Shown here: piece after piece, positions 9,993 through 19,225 of the stretch | How the letters are laid out: every line of letters begins with the position of its first letter | Position numbering within the stretch: the stretch's first letter is position 1 | Source: Ectothiorhodospiraceae bacterium | GTDB lineage: Bacteria > Pseudomonadota > Gammaproteobacteria > SZUA-152 | Reading direction: 5' to 3' | Length of the DNA: 64,000 nt | Assembly (NCBI GenBank): GCA_002401775.2 | Contig: NVUB02000211.1 | Coordinates: forward strand, 1-64,000 | The notes under the pieces: model-generated | Databases searched by the model: none | Seen by the model: only the letters and a program-made list of their open reading frames with translations | Told to the model about the DNA's origin: nothing | Position numbers and translations under genes: made by a program

Positions 9993-11312
9993 ATGCTCAG
10001 CCATCCATTAAAAAGCCTGCCATTTTTCCCTGAGATTACTCGTTTTATCGTCGCTTACAGTGGCGGACTGGATTCCCATGTATTGCTTCACTCCCTTGCG
10101 GCAATACGGAATACACTCAACAAACGCGAACTCATTGCCCTGCATATTAATCACGGTTTAAGCGCTACAGCAGACGAGTGGACTACTCATTGCAAGGCCC
10201 AATGCGATGCGCTGGACGTCTCTTTCACCCATTTTAAGGTTGATGCACACCACAAAACGGGTGAAAGCCCGGAAGCCGTCGCGCGTGAGGCTCGCTACCA
10301 GGCTTTCCGAACGTTCATGAAACCCGGCGATTGCCTGCTGACAGCCCATCATCAGGATGATCAGGCCGAAACCTTGTTGATCCAATTGCTGCGAGGTGCC
10401 GGGCCTCGGGGGCTGGCGGCGATGCCGACATATTCCTATTTTGCCCACGGCTGGCATGCGCGTCCGCTACTACACTGTTCTCGCGATGAGTTACAGAGGT
10501 ATGCACAGCAAGAAAGCCTGTTATGGGTAGAGGACGGCAGTAATACCGATACACGTTTTGACCGCAATTTCCTACGCCACGATATTATGCCAATACTTAA
10601 AGCCCGTTTTCCGGCCATGGCCACGACCTTGTCGCGGTCAGCGGGATTATGCGCTGAGGCCGCTGAATTGTTGGCCGTTGTTGCCACAGACGATATTGAA
10701 GCGGTGAAGGTTAACAATCAATCGCTTTCGGTGAGTGGTCTGCAATTATTGGGTGAAGTCCGTGCGCGCAACCTCATGCATCAGTGGTGTCGTGATCGCG
10801 GCCTGTCGACACCATCGGCAGCTCAGTTGCAATGTGTCTGGGAGGAAGTTGTTGGGGCATCGGACAGCAGTGAGCCGTTGGTAAGCTGGCCGGGGGGGGA
10901 GGCCCGTCGTTATCGGGATGAGCTCTTTATCCGCTCGCCGTTGTCTGAGCACAATACTGCCCTTGCACTGCCGTGGGATGGACAACAGACCTTGTCGATT
11001 CCGGGTCTGGGTAACCTGAATATGGAGGAACTGACCGGGCAGGGGGTTGCACTAACGTCATTGGTGGGGAGGGAGCTCGAAATTCGATTCCGACAGGGTG
11101 GGGAACGGTTGCGTCCTGTTGGTCGGGATGGGCACCATGCATTGAAAAAACTGTTTCAAGAGGTTGGTATCCCACCGTGGCTTCGTGAGCGGATTCCCTT
11201 GCTGTACGCGGATGAGCAGTTATTGGCAGTGGCCGGCCTGTGGGTGGCCGATGAGGCCGCTGCAATGGCGTCTGAGCCAGGGCTTCGTCTAGACTGGACG
11301 GCTCAGGATTGA
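9993..11312 (+). CDS. tilS: tRNA(Ile)-lysidine synthetase
   Basis: Converts C34 of the AUA-reading tRNA-Ile to lysidine, changing its identity from Met to Ile. The N-type ATP pyrophosphatase loop AYSGGLDSHVLL is near the start. LTAHHQDDQAETLLIQLLRG follows, and the C-terminal part with GGERLRPVGRDGHHALKKLF fits the TilS substrate-binding domain. The ATG at 9993 gives 439 residues; an in-frame TTG at 9963 would add ten, and neither has a clear ribosome site. In many relatives tilS directly follows accA; here about 6.4 kb separates them. Confidence 0.94.
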   Translation: MLSHPLKSLPFFPEITRFIVAYSGGLDSHVLLHSLAAIRNTLNKRELIALHINHGLSATADEWTTHCKAQCDALDVSFTHFKVDAHHKTGESPEAVAREARYQAFRTFMKPGDCLLTAHHQDDQAETLLIQLLRGAGPRGLAAMPTYSYFAHGWHARPLLHCSRDELQRYAQQESLLWVEDGSNTDTRFDRNFLRHDIMPILKARFPAMATTLSRSAGLCAEAAELLAVVATDDIEAVKVNNQSLSVSGLQLLGEVRARNLMHQWCRDRGLSTPSAAQLQCVWEEVVGASDSSEPLVSWPGGEARRYRDELFIRSPLSEHNTALALPWDGQQTLSIPGLGNLNMEELTGQGVALTSLVGRELEIRFRQGGERLRPVGRDGHHALKKLFQEVGIPPWLRERIPLLYADEQLLAVAGLWVADEAAAMASEPGLRLDWTAQD

Positions 11313-11369
11313 CGCTTTGCCTGTGTTATCATGTGGGTTTAATTTTACATATTTATTGAACACACAGAC

Positions 11370-12467
11370 ATGATCCTTCGTATTATTCCCGTTTTTTTCC
11401 TGTTGTTAATCGTAAGCTCAAGCCTGTTGTTGGGGCGCGATGGTTTTGCAGGGGACGTGCCTATTGCTAACGCTTCCGCCATTTCCCCTACAGCGTCAGC
11501 CGATGAGCGATATGTGCATTCTCAGCAGCAATGCATCCGTTGTCATGAAGACAAAGCGGAATTGCAGGAAATACTCACGGTGAGCCTGGGCAAGTGCAAA
11601 AGTTGCCACGAAACCGACAAGCCGACCAGTGCGCCTTCCCGGCATAAGGACAATGTCCGCAACCTTTCTACACGTCTTGATGAACCCAAACGCGCAGTGA
11701 TCCCCAATCGACAAGAAGGTTACGGTATGCGTTTTCCTGCCTACTCCGAGGGATCTCGACTCGGCGATACACCCAATAAAATGCTGATGATTCCAGCGAG
11801 TAACTTCATTATGGGCAGTGATTCGCGCTTGCCTGACGAAGGGCCAAAACATGTGGTGATGCTACCAGACTATTATATTGATGAGTTTGAAGTGACTAAC
11901 CTGCAATACAAAAAATTCAATGATGCAACCCGTGGCCGTTCTCCGAGACACTGGCGAAACCGCTCATTTCCTACGGGCAAGGCCGACCATCCTGTGGTCT
12001 ATGTGACCTGGGAAAACGCCAACGATTATTGCGACTGGGCGAGCAAACGCTTGCCCACGGACGAGGAATGGGAAAAAGCCGCGCGTGGTACGGATGGCCG
12101 TATGTTCCCCTGGGGAGATGAATTTTCTACTGAGGTGGCCAATACTCCCGTGCGTTGGCAGGAAATCGGAAAATTTGGCGATACCAGCCCGGTGGGAGCC
12201 TTTGAGAAAGGGAAAAGCCCCTATGGTGTGTACGACATGTCAGGTAATGTTTGGGAATGGACGGCCTCTTGGTATAAGGCTTATCCGGGAAATAAAACAC
12301 CCTCCGAAAGTTATGGAGAACGCTATAAAACCTTGAAAGGAGGTTCCTGGTTTGATTGTTCTTTTTATAAATGTGGTATATCTGCACCGGTGTTTAACCG
12401 GTCATTTTTTGCCAAAAAGGTAAAGAACGATAGCTTTGGGTTTCGGTGTGCTAAGAACTCAGAGTAA
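11370..12467 (+). CDS. Exported SUMF1/FGE-domain protein with two haem c motifs
   Basis: About 365 residues. A signal peptide (1-28) precedes two CxxCH motifs, CIRCH (55-59) and CKSCH (76-80), typical of covalent c-type haem. From about 135 to the end lies a formylglycine-generating-enzyme-like (SUMF1) domain: FIMGSD, YYIDEFEVTN, RLPTDEEWEKAARG, GNVWEWTASWY and GFRCA. After GGSW come C329 and C334, separated by four residues, the same spacing as the catalytic/copper cysteine pair of true FGE, though shifted by one residue. The protein should sit in the periplasm. A second SUMF1 protein and an FKBP gene follow. Whether it is an oxidase, a chaperone-like factor or a non-enzymatic SUMF1 protein is open. 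Confidence 0.85.
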   Translation: MILRIIPVFFLLLIVSSSLLLGRDGFAGDVPIANASAISPTASADERYVHSQQQCIRCHEDKAELQEILTVSLGKCKSCHETDKPTSAPSRHKDNVRNLSTRLDEPKRAVIPNRQEGYGMRFPAYSEGSRLGDTPNKMLMIPASNFIMGSDSRLPDEGPKHVVMLPDYYIDEFEVTNLQYKKFNDATRGRSPRHWRNRSFPTGKADHPVVYVTWENANDYCDWASKRLPTDEEWEKAARGTDGRMFPWGDEFSTEVANTPVRWQEIGKFGDTSPVGAFEKGKSPYGVYDMSGNVWEWTASWYKAYPGNKTPSESYGERYKTLKGGSWFDCSFYKCGISAPVFNRSFFAKKVKNDSFGFRCAKNSE

Positions 12468-12514
12468 AGATAAAAGATAAAAGAGAAAAGGGTAAAGAAA
12501 ATGGGACGGGGCTT

Positions 12515-13495
12515 GTGAGGGGTTATTGTTTGTTGCTGAGTATTTTGTTTATTTTTATTGCAGGGTGTGAGAAAGATGATAAAAGTGCAAAGCCGGGGCG
12601 GGATTCAAAAAATACGCCAGTAAAAGTGGAGCAGGTGTTGGTGCCTGCGGGTGAGTTTATTCGGGGTAGTAATAAGGAAGATGATTTGGCGATGCGCCAG
12701 CAGTATGGGTTTCCTGCACCATTGTTTGTGGATGAACATCCTCAGAAAAAAATACACCTTGATGCGTTTAAAATTGACACCTATGAAGTCACGAATAAAC
12801 AATTTAAAGATTATATTTTACGTGCCAGAAAAATGTTGCCTTATCTTTGGGTGAGTAACGGTTATGCCATTTCAGAAGAACAGCTTCACATGCTGGGTGT
12901 TGAAAAAATGCGAAAAATGGCGATTGATATGTTTGCGGTGGATCTGGATACGCGTGAAATGCAAAAGCCTGCGCTGGTAGTGGCAATGCTGGCGCAGCAA
13001 CAGGCGCAAGATAACTTTCCGGTGACCGGTGTTAATTGGTTTGCTGCAAAGGACTACTGTCAATGGCGTGATAGCCGCTTACCTACAGAGGCTGAGTGGG
13101 AAAAGGCCGCGCGTGGTGCAGAGGGTTTCGAATACCCCTGGGGGAATGACTGGGATGCTAAAATTACCAATACCGGTGATGATGGCGAATGGGATGAGGG
13201 CATGGCCCCCGTGGGTGCTTATCCCAAAAACAAATCACCCTATGGCGCATTTGATCTTTCGGGCAATGTCTGGGAGTGGGTAGAGGACTGGTATGCACCT
13301 TATGACGGTTCAGCATATGAATCAAAGGCTTTTGGTAAACAGAACCGTGTTATACGTGGCGGCGGTGGCGGCGGTGGCGGCGGTGGCGTTGGCCACTATG
13401 CTATCAGTTATTTTTTTCGAACGGCTACGCGACAGTTTGCTGAGCCGGAAATGGAAAGTGAAGACGTTGGCTTTCGTTGTGTTAGCGATGGATGA
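12515..13495 (+). CDS. SUMF1/FGE-domain lipoprotein
   Basis: A lipoprotein of 326 residues. A short hydrophobic leader ends in IAGC with C18 as the lipidation site. The SUMF1 domain covers about 42-323: LVPAGEFIRGS, FKIDTYEVTNKQF, RLPTEAEWEKAARGAEG, GNVWEWVEDWY and VGFRCVSDG. The GTG at 12515 is used because it starts the lipoprotein leader. Unlike its upstream neighbour it has no haem motif and lacks the FGE cysteine pair. The family GGSW stretch is replaced by ten consecutive glycines coded by a tandem repeat. It probably acts in the envelope alongside the haem-SUMF1 protein; a catalytic role is unlikely. Confidence 0.87.
   Translation: MRGYCLLLSILFIFIAGCEKDDKSAKPGRDSKNTPVKVEQVLVPAGEFIRGSNKEDDLAMRQQYGFPAPLFVDEHPQKKIHLDAFKIDTYEVTNKQFKDYILRARKMLPYLWVSNGYAISEEQLHMLGVEKMRKMAIDMFAVDLDTREMQKPALVVAMLAQQQAQDNFPVTGVNWFAAKDYCQWRDSRLPTEAEWEKAARGAEGFEYPWGNDWDAKITNTGDDGEWDEGMAPVGAYPKNKSPYGAFDLSGNVWEWVEDWYAPYDGSAYESKAFGKQNRVIRGGGGGGGGGGVGHYAISYFFRTATRQFAEPEMESEDVGFRCVSDG
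13358..13387 (+). repeat. GGCGGCGGT tandem repeat coding poly-glycine
   Basis: Three copies of the 9-mer GGCGGCGGT plus one GGC code ten glycines inside the SUMF1 lipoprotein. The unit is a multiple of three, so copy-number changes would keep the frame. Confidence 0.95.
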
Positions 13496-13544
13496 GGTCA
13501 AATCATGAAATCGTTAATTAATCAGAGAAAATAGGAATATTGCC

Positions 13545-14078
13545 ATGCCGCAAACGATTAAAAAAAATAAATTGATTTCTATTACATACAGTATTTTGTC
13601 TGAAGGTGCTTCTCAAGTTACTTCCCAAGTTACTTCTCAAATTACTTCTCAAGGTAATAACATCGTCGAACAAAATGATATTCCCATTGATTTTGTATAC
13701 GGTGTGGACGACCAAATTTTTCCAAAAATAATTATGGAACTCGAAGGGAAAACCATTGGTGACAGTGTGGAGGTGGTATTGTCTCCTGAGGAAGGGTTCG
13801 GGTTGGAAGACCCTGAATTAATTATAACCACTAGCGTTGAGAGCGCACCTCCAGAGTATCGGGTCATTGGTGCCAAGCCGACATTTAAAAACGAACAAGG
13901 CGAAACGCTGGAAATGACAGTGACAAAAATAGAAGACGGACAAATTACTGTTAACGGCAATCACCCCTTTGCCGGCAAGACCTTGCGTTTTGTGGTGCAT
14001 GTGGTTGGCGTGTGTGATAGCGAAAACCCCAGCGGTATGGATTTCAGTCATGACCCGGCATCACCGACTATCCAGTAA
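13545..14078 (+). CDS. FKBP-type peptidyl-prolyl isomerase (SlyD-like)
   Basis: A proline isomerase of 177 residues in the SlyD/FkpB group. After a first strand (ISITYSILSEG) come DIPIDFVYG, MELEGKTIGDSVEVVLSPEEGFG, an inserted flap-type region, and HPFAGKTLRFVVHVVGV. No signal peptide is seen, so a cytoplasmic location is likely. A Ser/Gln/Thr-rich repeat (SQVTSQVTSQITSQ) sits between the first two strands, where relatives have a short loop. It starts about 50 bp after the SUMF1 lipoprotein gene and is probably co-transcribed. It lacks the metal-binding His-rich tail of E. coli SlyD. Confidence 0.88.
   Translation: MPQTIKKNKLISITYSILSEGASQVTSQVTSQITSQGNNIVEQNDIPIDFVYGVDDQIFPKIIMELEGKTIGDSVEVVLSPEEGFGLEDPELIITTSVESAPPEYRVIGAKPTFKNEQGETLEMTVTKIEDGQITVNGNHPFAGKTLRFVVHVVGVCDSENPSGMDFSHDPASPTIQ
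13611..13654 (+). repeat. 12-bp tandem repeat within the FKBP gene
   Basis: About 3.5 copies of a 12-mer based on CAAGTTACTTCT code the SQVT-type peptide repeat. The unit keeps the reading frame. Confidence 0.9.
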
Positions 14079-14468
14079 GACCTATAATCACCTCGCAGCA
14101 CCGACAGTCGGCGCTTTTAGACAAGCTGCGGAGAATTAAACCTGTAGAAATTAATAAGGTCATTTAGCAAGGTATTTCAGCAAAGCTTTCAAATAACGGT
14201 TGTGCTTTTAAAAAGTGACTACCGCCATTATCCTTCCTGTGGAGGCGTTAGAAATAGAAATTAAATAACTCATACCATTAGCATCTCTGCTTCAGCCCGT
14301 CTTCGCCTAATGCGCCTAATGCGCCTACTTTCGCCTAAGAGCGCCTACTTTTGGTGGCGCCCGTTCTTCAATTGCAAAAGCTCGAAATAAGAGCAACTAT
14401 TTCTGCATTTTTGCTCAATCAGAACGAAAAAATACGCACTAAATCAGAGCGCTCCTTATATAAGTTAT
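14079..14468. other. Intergenic region with CGCCTA repeats
   Basis: There is no gene between the FKBP gene and the convergent kinase gene. At 14303-14350 the hexamer CGCCTA occurs five times at 9-10 bp spacing. Nothing else is recognised. Confidence 0.6.
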
Positions 14469-16391
14469 TTAATTTCCATTCCTTAGCCGATTTCCAGAGT
14501 TTTCGATGGGTAACCAAATGCTAAATGTCGATCCTTGATTGAGGTGACTTTGCACACTGATATCTCCCCCCATTAAGCGACAAATGCGGCGACTGATAGC
14601 CAGGCCAAGGCCGGTGCCACCATATTGCGAATTTACGCCAGAGCTGGATTGTTGGAAAGGAATAAAGATATTATCAATATCGTTTTTATCAATACCAATG
14701 CCTGTATCTGCCACGTGAATGACGGTCCAGGTTATCCCTTCGTGACGCTCGTGGTCGGCATTGATAGTGATGGTGCCATTGTCTGTAAATTTTAGTGCAT
14801 TGCTGCATAAATTCATCAGTGCTTGAGTGAGCCGCATGGGGTCAACGACGGAAATGCCCAGGTCAGGACTGTTGTTGACGATCAATTTAAGGCCTTTCTT
14901 TTGTAAATCAGGGCGGAAGTTCTCAATCGTATTATTAATTAACTCCGTTATACTGGTTTCTTCCAGATTAAGCTCCATCTTTCCGGCTTCAATTTTTGAA
15001 ATATCGAGAATATCGTTTATGAGCCGGAGCAAGTGATGGCCTGAACTGGATATGTTTTTCAAATCAGGAAGTTGTCTTTTTTCTGCCGCATCAATCAGGT
15101 CTTCAATCATTAACTCGCTATAACCAATGATGGCATTTAGCGGGGTGCGGAGTTCATGACTCATGTTTGCCAAAAAAGCGCTTTTGGTTTTGTTGGCCGC
15201 TTCGGCATTATCTTTGGCGGTATACAGTTCTTCCTGGCTCATTTGCCTTTCCAGAGAAAGACCCAACCAACTGCCGATGAGATTAACCAGGTCTTTATCC
15301 GTGTCGGTGAATACATTGCGGTGAGGGAGTCGGCTTGAAAAATTGACGGTGCCAAATTTTGTTCCACGGACACTAATATTTGCCGCTATATACGACTCGA
15401 GTTGAGAAAACTCGTGGTATGGACTGTTGACGTGTGTAGATTCACTGATGTTGTTAATAGCAATCGCATTATCAGAAGAAAATGTGACGCTGCAAAATGT
15501 TTTATCCAATGGCAATTCTATTCCTGGTTTTAGTGCATAGGACTCAGGGGCGTGTGTATACAAAAAAGTATTGGTATTTTTTTGGATATCAATTTTGCAG
15601 ACTTTGGCCATTTCCAAATTCAACATACGACAACCCAGTTTGAGCATTTCTGATACTTGCTCATCAATAGCCAGGCCTTGCATGGAAGACACTTCGTAAA
15701 GCTCACGAATGCGTTTCCCTTGATTGATGAGGGCAGACTCCGTTTTGCCGGTTCGACGCACCACAAAAATAGTGAAAACCCCAAGCACCATCGCCACGCT
15801 GGCAAACAACCCAATTAACCAATAAGTGGTGTGGTTACGGCGCGTAACTTCCGCAATTTTGGATTCCACAGCACTGCGCTGGTCGTCCAAAATATCCGAG
15901 ATACTTTTGACAAATATGTCCTGGAGAGGGACGACCTCGTCCAGCAAAATGGTGTTGGCGCGGTCGAGTTGCTCATCCAGGATTAAATCCAACACCTGGT
16001 TTTGGGATTCTCCGCCCTTGTTTAAGATATCACGCACATGATCCCAGGCGAGTTTTTCGTCTTGCTGCATCGGGCGTGATAATACTTTTTCACGCATCGA
16101 CATAAAAATACCACCGAGCTCACGAAAGCGTCTTTCTTCTTCTTCCAGGTCGAACGGGTCGGGCATTATGCTCATGCGGTGCAATGCAAGGGCCCGGCGA
16201 TAGGCGGCATTACGCATTATTGTAATTTGCCGGGTTTCCAGTTGGGCATCCGCAATATTGTTAAGGATAATCTCGTTGTTATGAACGTTGTTGACCCAAA
16301 CACCTAACAACACCATGAGCATCACCACAATGGCAGTAAACCCGATAGTGATGATAGTTTTAGATTGCATGTCGGTTGAGCGTAAATCCAT
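14469..16391 (-). CDS. Membrane sensor histidine kinase with GAF domain
   Basis: A 640-residue sensor kinase. Transmembrane helices at about 12-32 and 191-211 flank a helical periplasmic region resembling the four-helix bundle of chemoreceptors. A GAF domain (about 235-383) follows, then HisKA with H412 (FLANMSHELRTPLNAI). The ATPase domain has NLCSNALKFT, DTGIGI and GGTGLGLAIS. No receiver or output domain is present, so it needs a partner regulator elsewhere. An in-frame ATG seven codons in (16370) is an alternative start; neither start has a good ribosome site. It lies downstream of acs on the same strand with a 308-bp gap, so co-transcription is uncertain. Confidence 0.88.
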   Translation of the reverse strand: MDLRSTDMQSKTIITIGFTAIVVMLMVLLGVWVNNVHNNEIILNNIADAQLETRQITIMRNAAYRRALALHRMSIMPDPFDLEEEERRFRELGGIFMSMREKVLSRPMQQDEKLAWDHVRDILNKGGESQNQVLDLILDEQLDRANTILLDEVVPLQDIFVKSISDILDDQRSAVESKIAEVTRRNHTTYWLIGLFASVAMVLGVFTIFVVRRTGKTESALINQGKRIRELYEVSSMQGLAIDEQVSEMLKLGCRMLNLEMAKVCKIDIQKNTNTFLYTHAPESYALKPGIELPLDKTFCSVTFSSDNAIAINNISESTHVNSPYHEFSQLESYIAANISVRGTKFGTVNFSSRLPHRNVFTDTDKDLVNLIGSWLGLSLERQMSQEELYTAKDNAEAANKTKSAFLANMSHELRTPLNAIIGYSELMIEDLIDAAEKRQLPDLKNISSSGHHLLRLINDILDISKIEAGKMELNLEETSITELINNTIENFRPDLQKKGLKLIVNNSPDLGISVVDPMRLTQALMNLCSNALKFTDNGTITINADHERHEGITWTVIHVADTGIGIDKNDIDNIFIPFQQSSSGVNSQYGGTGLGLAISRRICRLMGGDISVQSHLNQGSTFSIWLPIENSGNRLRNGN

Positions 16392-16699
16392 GTTTTGCGG
16401 CTAAGTGTGGGCAAAAACTTTTAGCACATTATTTATTGTAGAACATAAAAATGTGCGCATATAAAGCTAATGGATGTCTTGCCAGATACCGTAAACCCTG
16501 CGCCAATAATAATGCCACTGTATTAACAGGGACTATACGACTTGAACGGATTACCTCTGGTGTAGATATACGACTGGCGCACGACAAAATGACTTCAGCG
16601 AACCGCTATTCTGGCTATATCAATCGGTTATAAAGCCCTAAATCTTTAGTTTTTATTCGACGTTAGCACGATCAGTCGGCCGCGATTATGGCGCGTGAC
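16392..16699. other. Intergenic region between acs and the GAF kinase gene
   Basis: About 308 bp without a convincing gene. It should hold the kinase promoter on the minus strand. No repeat or terminator stands out. Confidence 0.45.
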
Positions 16700-18667
16700 T
16701 TAGGTCTTCCCCTGAAGCTGCAAGACAATAGACTCGTTTTCCAGGGTGGATATATCCTGGGTGATTTCATCCCCACGGGCGATGGTACGCAAGAGCCGAC
16801 GCATAATTTTTCCAGAACGTGTTTTCGGCAGATTATCAGAAAAGCGCATGTCATCAGGTTTGGCGATGGCACCGATTTGTGTCGCAACCCATTCACGCAG
16901 CTCAGCCGTTTTGGCATCATCAATACCATCAGCGGGTCGTTCGCCATGCAATACTACAAAGGCAAAGATGCTTTCGCCTTTCACATCGTGAGGGCGGCCC
17001 ACCACGGCGGCTTCAGCGACCAAGGGGTGGGCGACCAGAGCCGATTCCACCTCCATAGTACCGAGACGATGGCCTGAAACATTCAGTACATCATCGATTC
17101 GGCCCATGATCCAGAAATAGCCATCTTCATCGCGGCGGGCATTGTCACCGGCAACGTAAAGCTTACCGTCGAACATCTTCCAATAGGTGTCGTAGTAGCG
17201 CTGATCATCCCCCCAGACGGTACGGATCATGGATGGCCAGGGTTTGCGAATCACCAGCACACCGCCTTGATTGGGCTCGGTAATACTATTGCCATTGGCA
17301 TCGACAATGTCAGCGGCGATGCCAGGCAGTGGCAGGGTGCAGGAGCCCGGTTTGGTGGCCACCGCACCGGGGATTGGGGCTAGCATATGGGCGCCCGTTT
17401 CAGTTTGCCACCAGGTGTCGACAATGGGGCATCGTTCGCCACCAATCACCTTGTGGTACCACATCCAGGCTTCGGGGTTGATAGGCTCGCCCACGGTACC
17501 GAGTAAACGAATGCTGCTGAGATCATATTTCGCAGGCGTTTTATCTCCACCCGCTTTCATCAAAGCGCGAATCGCCGTGGGGGCCGTATAGAAAATAGTG
17601 ACCTTGTGATCCTGGCAAATTTTCCAAAAGCGCCCGGCATCAGGCACGGTGGGAGCACCTTCGTACATTAGCATTGTGGCACCTACCGCCAGCGGCCCAA
17701 ATGCCACGTAGGTGTGTCCGGTAATCCAGCCAACATCGGCCGTGCACCAGAAAATGTCGGTGTCATTAATATCGAACACCCACTTCATGGTCATGATGGC
17801 ATTCAATAAATAACCGCCAGTGGAATGTTGGATACCTTTGGGTTTACCCGTGGAGCCCGAGGTGTAAAGCAGGAACAGAGGATGTTCACTGCTGACCCAT
17901 TCTGGCTCGCAGATATCGGACTTTCCTTTGGTGAGTTCATGCCACCAAATGTCGCGTGAGTCAGTGAAGTTGATGTCATGGCCGGTACGTTTCAGCACGA
18001 TAACCTTTTCGATGCTGGAACACCCTTTACTGATAGCGTCATCGGTGGCAGATTTAAGCTCAACGATTTTGCCGCCACGAGTCGCTCCGTCAGCCGTAAT
18101 AACAATTTTAGCCCCCGCATTTTCGATACGGTCTTTGAGTGACTCCGCAGAAAACCCACCAAATACGACAGAGTGAGTGGCGCCAATCCTGGCACAAGCT
18201 TGCATGGCAACGACCGCTTCCGGTGTCATTGGCATATACAGAATAACCCGATCACCAAGCCCAACCCCCAGGGATTTCAAGCCATTGGCAAATTGGCAAA
18301 CGTCGCGGTGTAAATCGGCATAGCTGATATGACGGGTGTCACCTTGTTCACCCTCAAAAACAATGGCCGTTTTGTCGCCACGTTCCGCCAGATGACGGTC
18401 GAGGCAATTGTATGACAGGTTAAGCTTGCCATCCGCGAACCACTCATAATGCGGAGCCTTGCTTTCATCCAACACCGTGTTGAAAGGCGTCTGCCAATCC
18501 AATTCACTGCGGGCCAGTTCAGCCCAAAAACCTTCATGGTCAGCTTCAGCTTTGGCACGAAGTTCATCAAGCGCTGCACGACTTTTAATGAAGGCCTGAT
18601 CTGAAAATGCTTTGCTGGGTGGGAATAGACGATCTTCCTGTAAAATCGACTGAATATTCTCTTCCAT
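16700..18667 (-). CDS. acs: Acetyl-CoA synthetase
   Basis: Makes acetyl-CoA from acetate, ATP and CoA through an acetyl-adenylate. It has 655 residues (E. coli Acs 652). The AMP-binding signature [18 protein letters not shown], the WWQTETG segment and the C-terminal [14 protein letters not shown] are visible; the lysine in the last is the one acetylated to switch the enzyme off in relatives. The ATG at 18667 is preferred over the longer frame reaching 18796 because AGGAG lies five bases upstream of it and the start [17 protein letters not shown] fits the family. It is flanked by a repeat-rich upstream region. Confidence 0.96.
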   Translation of the reverse strand: MEENIQSILQEDRLFPPSKAFSDQAFIKSRAALDELRAKAEADHEGFWAELARSELDWQTPFNTVLDESKAPHYEWFADGKLNLSYNCLDRHLAERGDKTAIVFEGEQGDTRHISYADLHRDVCQFANGLKSLGVGLGDRVILYMPMTPEAVVAMQACARIGATHSVVFGGFSAESLKDRIENAGAKIVITADGATRGGKIVELKSATDDAISKGCSSIEKVIVLKRTGHDINFTDSRDIWWHELTKGKSDICEPEWVSSEHPLFLLYTSGSTGKPKGIQHSTGGYLLNAIMTMKWVFDINDTDIFWCTADVGWITGHTYVAFGPLAVGATMLMYEGAPTVPDAGRFWKICQDHKVTIFYTAPTAIRALMKAGGDKTPAKYDLSSIRLLGTVGEPINPEAWMWYHKVIGGERCPIVDTWWQTETGAHMLAPIPGAVATKPGSCTLPLPGIAADIVDANGNSITEPNQGGVLVIRKPWPSMIRTVWGDDQRYYDTYWKMFDGKLYVAGDNARRDEDGYFWIMGRIDDVLNVSGHRLGTMEVESALVAHPLVAEAAVVGRPHDVKGESIFAFVVLHGERPADGIDDAKTAELREWVATQIGAIAKPDDMRFSDNLPKTRSGKIMRRLLRTIARGDEITQDISTLENESIVLQLQGKT

Positions 18668-19198
18668 GACGACTCCTGAGTTAGCGGGTATAGGCGTGAT
18701 TTTGATGGTGTTGATACTAACAGGCTGTAGAGGAACAGGCACTCTCTGTTTATGATTAGTGCTGAGGACTGAGTTTTTTGTCTGTATGTAGGTCATATTG
18801 CGAAACTATGCGACATTTTTCTCAGGCTGACTTTCGCCTGTCACTTCAGGGTTGCACCCTCAACCCTAATCTAACGGTTAACCGGGTTTTCTACTTAGCA
18901 AGTCCGTAGGGTGGGCACGTGTTTTGTGCCCACGCGGATGACTACCGGGCTTGAGGTATAAATTATTTCCGTGTTGTAAACGCAAAGGCCGCAAAGGCGC
19001 AAAGGACGCAGAGAAGATTAATGCAGTTTGTGTCTCGTTCCCATGCTCCAGCGTGGGAATGCATACGCTGGTGAATAATTAATGTGCGGTATGGGTTCCC
19101 ACGGAGGACCGTGGGAACCAGAGGAACTATGCGACATTTTTCTCAGGCTGACTTTCGCCTGTCACTTCAGGGTTGCACCCTCAACCCTAATCTAACGT
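18668..19198. other. Repeat-rich region upstream of acs
   Basis: About 530 bp without a gene. Besides the two 101-bp repeat copies it holds several dispersed elements: a GTAGGGTGGGCAC hairpin (about 18905-18935), a CGCAAAGG-type run (about 18979-19015) and two hairpins built on GTGGGAA/TTCCCAC (about 19038-19120). Confidence 0.7.
18804..18904. repeat. 101-bp direct repeat, copy 1
   Basis: It matches 19125-19225 at 99 of 101 positions. It carries a displaced copy of the last codons and downstream flank of the adjacent GGDEF/EAL gene. Confidence 0.95.
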
Positions 19199-19225
19199 TT
19201 AACCGGGTTTTCTGCTTAGCAAGTC
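19125..19225. repeat. 101-bp direct repeat, copy 2 (overlaps gene end)
   Basis: Partner of 18804-18904, 321 bp away. Its right part is the 3' end of the GGDEF/EAL coding region, so this is likely the original and the other the duplicate. Confidence 0.95.

Noticed and set aside
18804-19225. 101-bp repeats as ends of an insertion sequence
   Set aside because: No transposase or terminal inverted repeats lie between them, and one copy is coding sequence.
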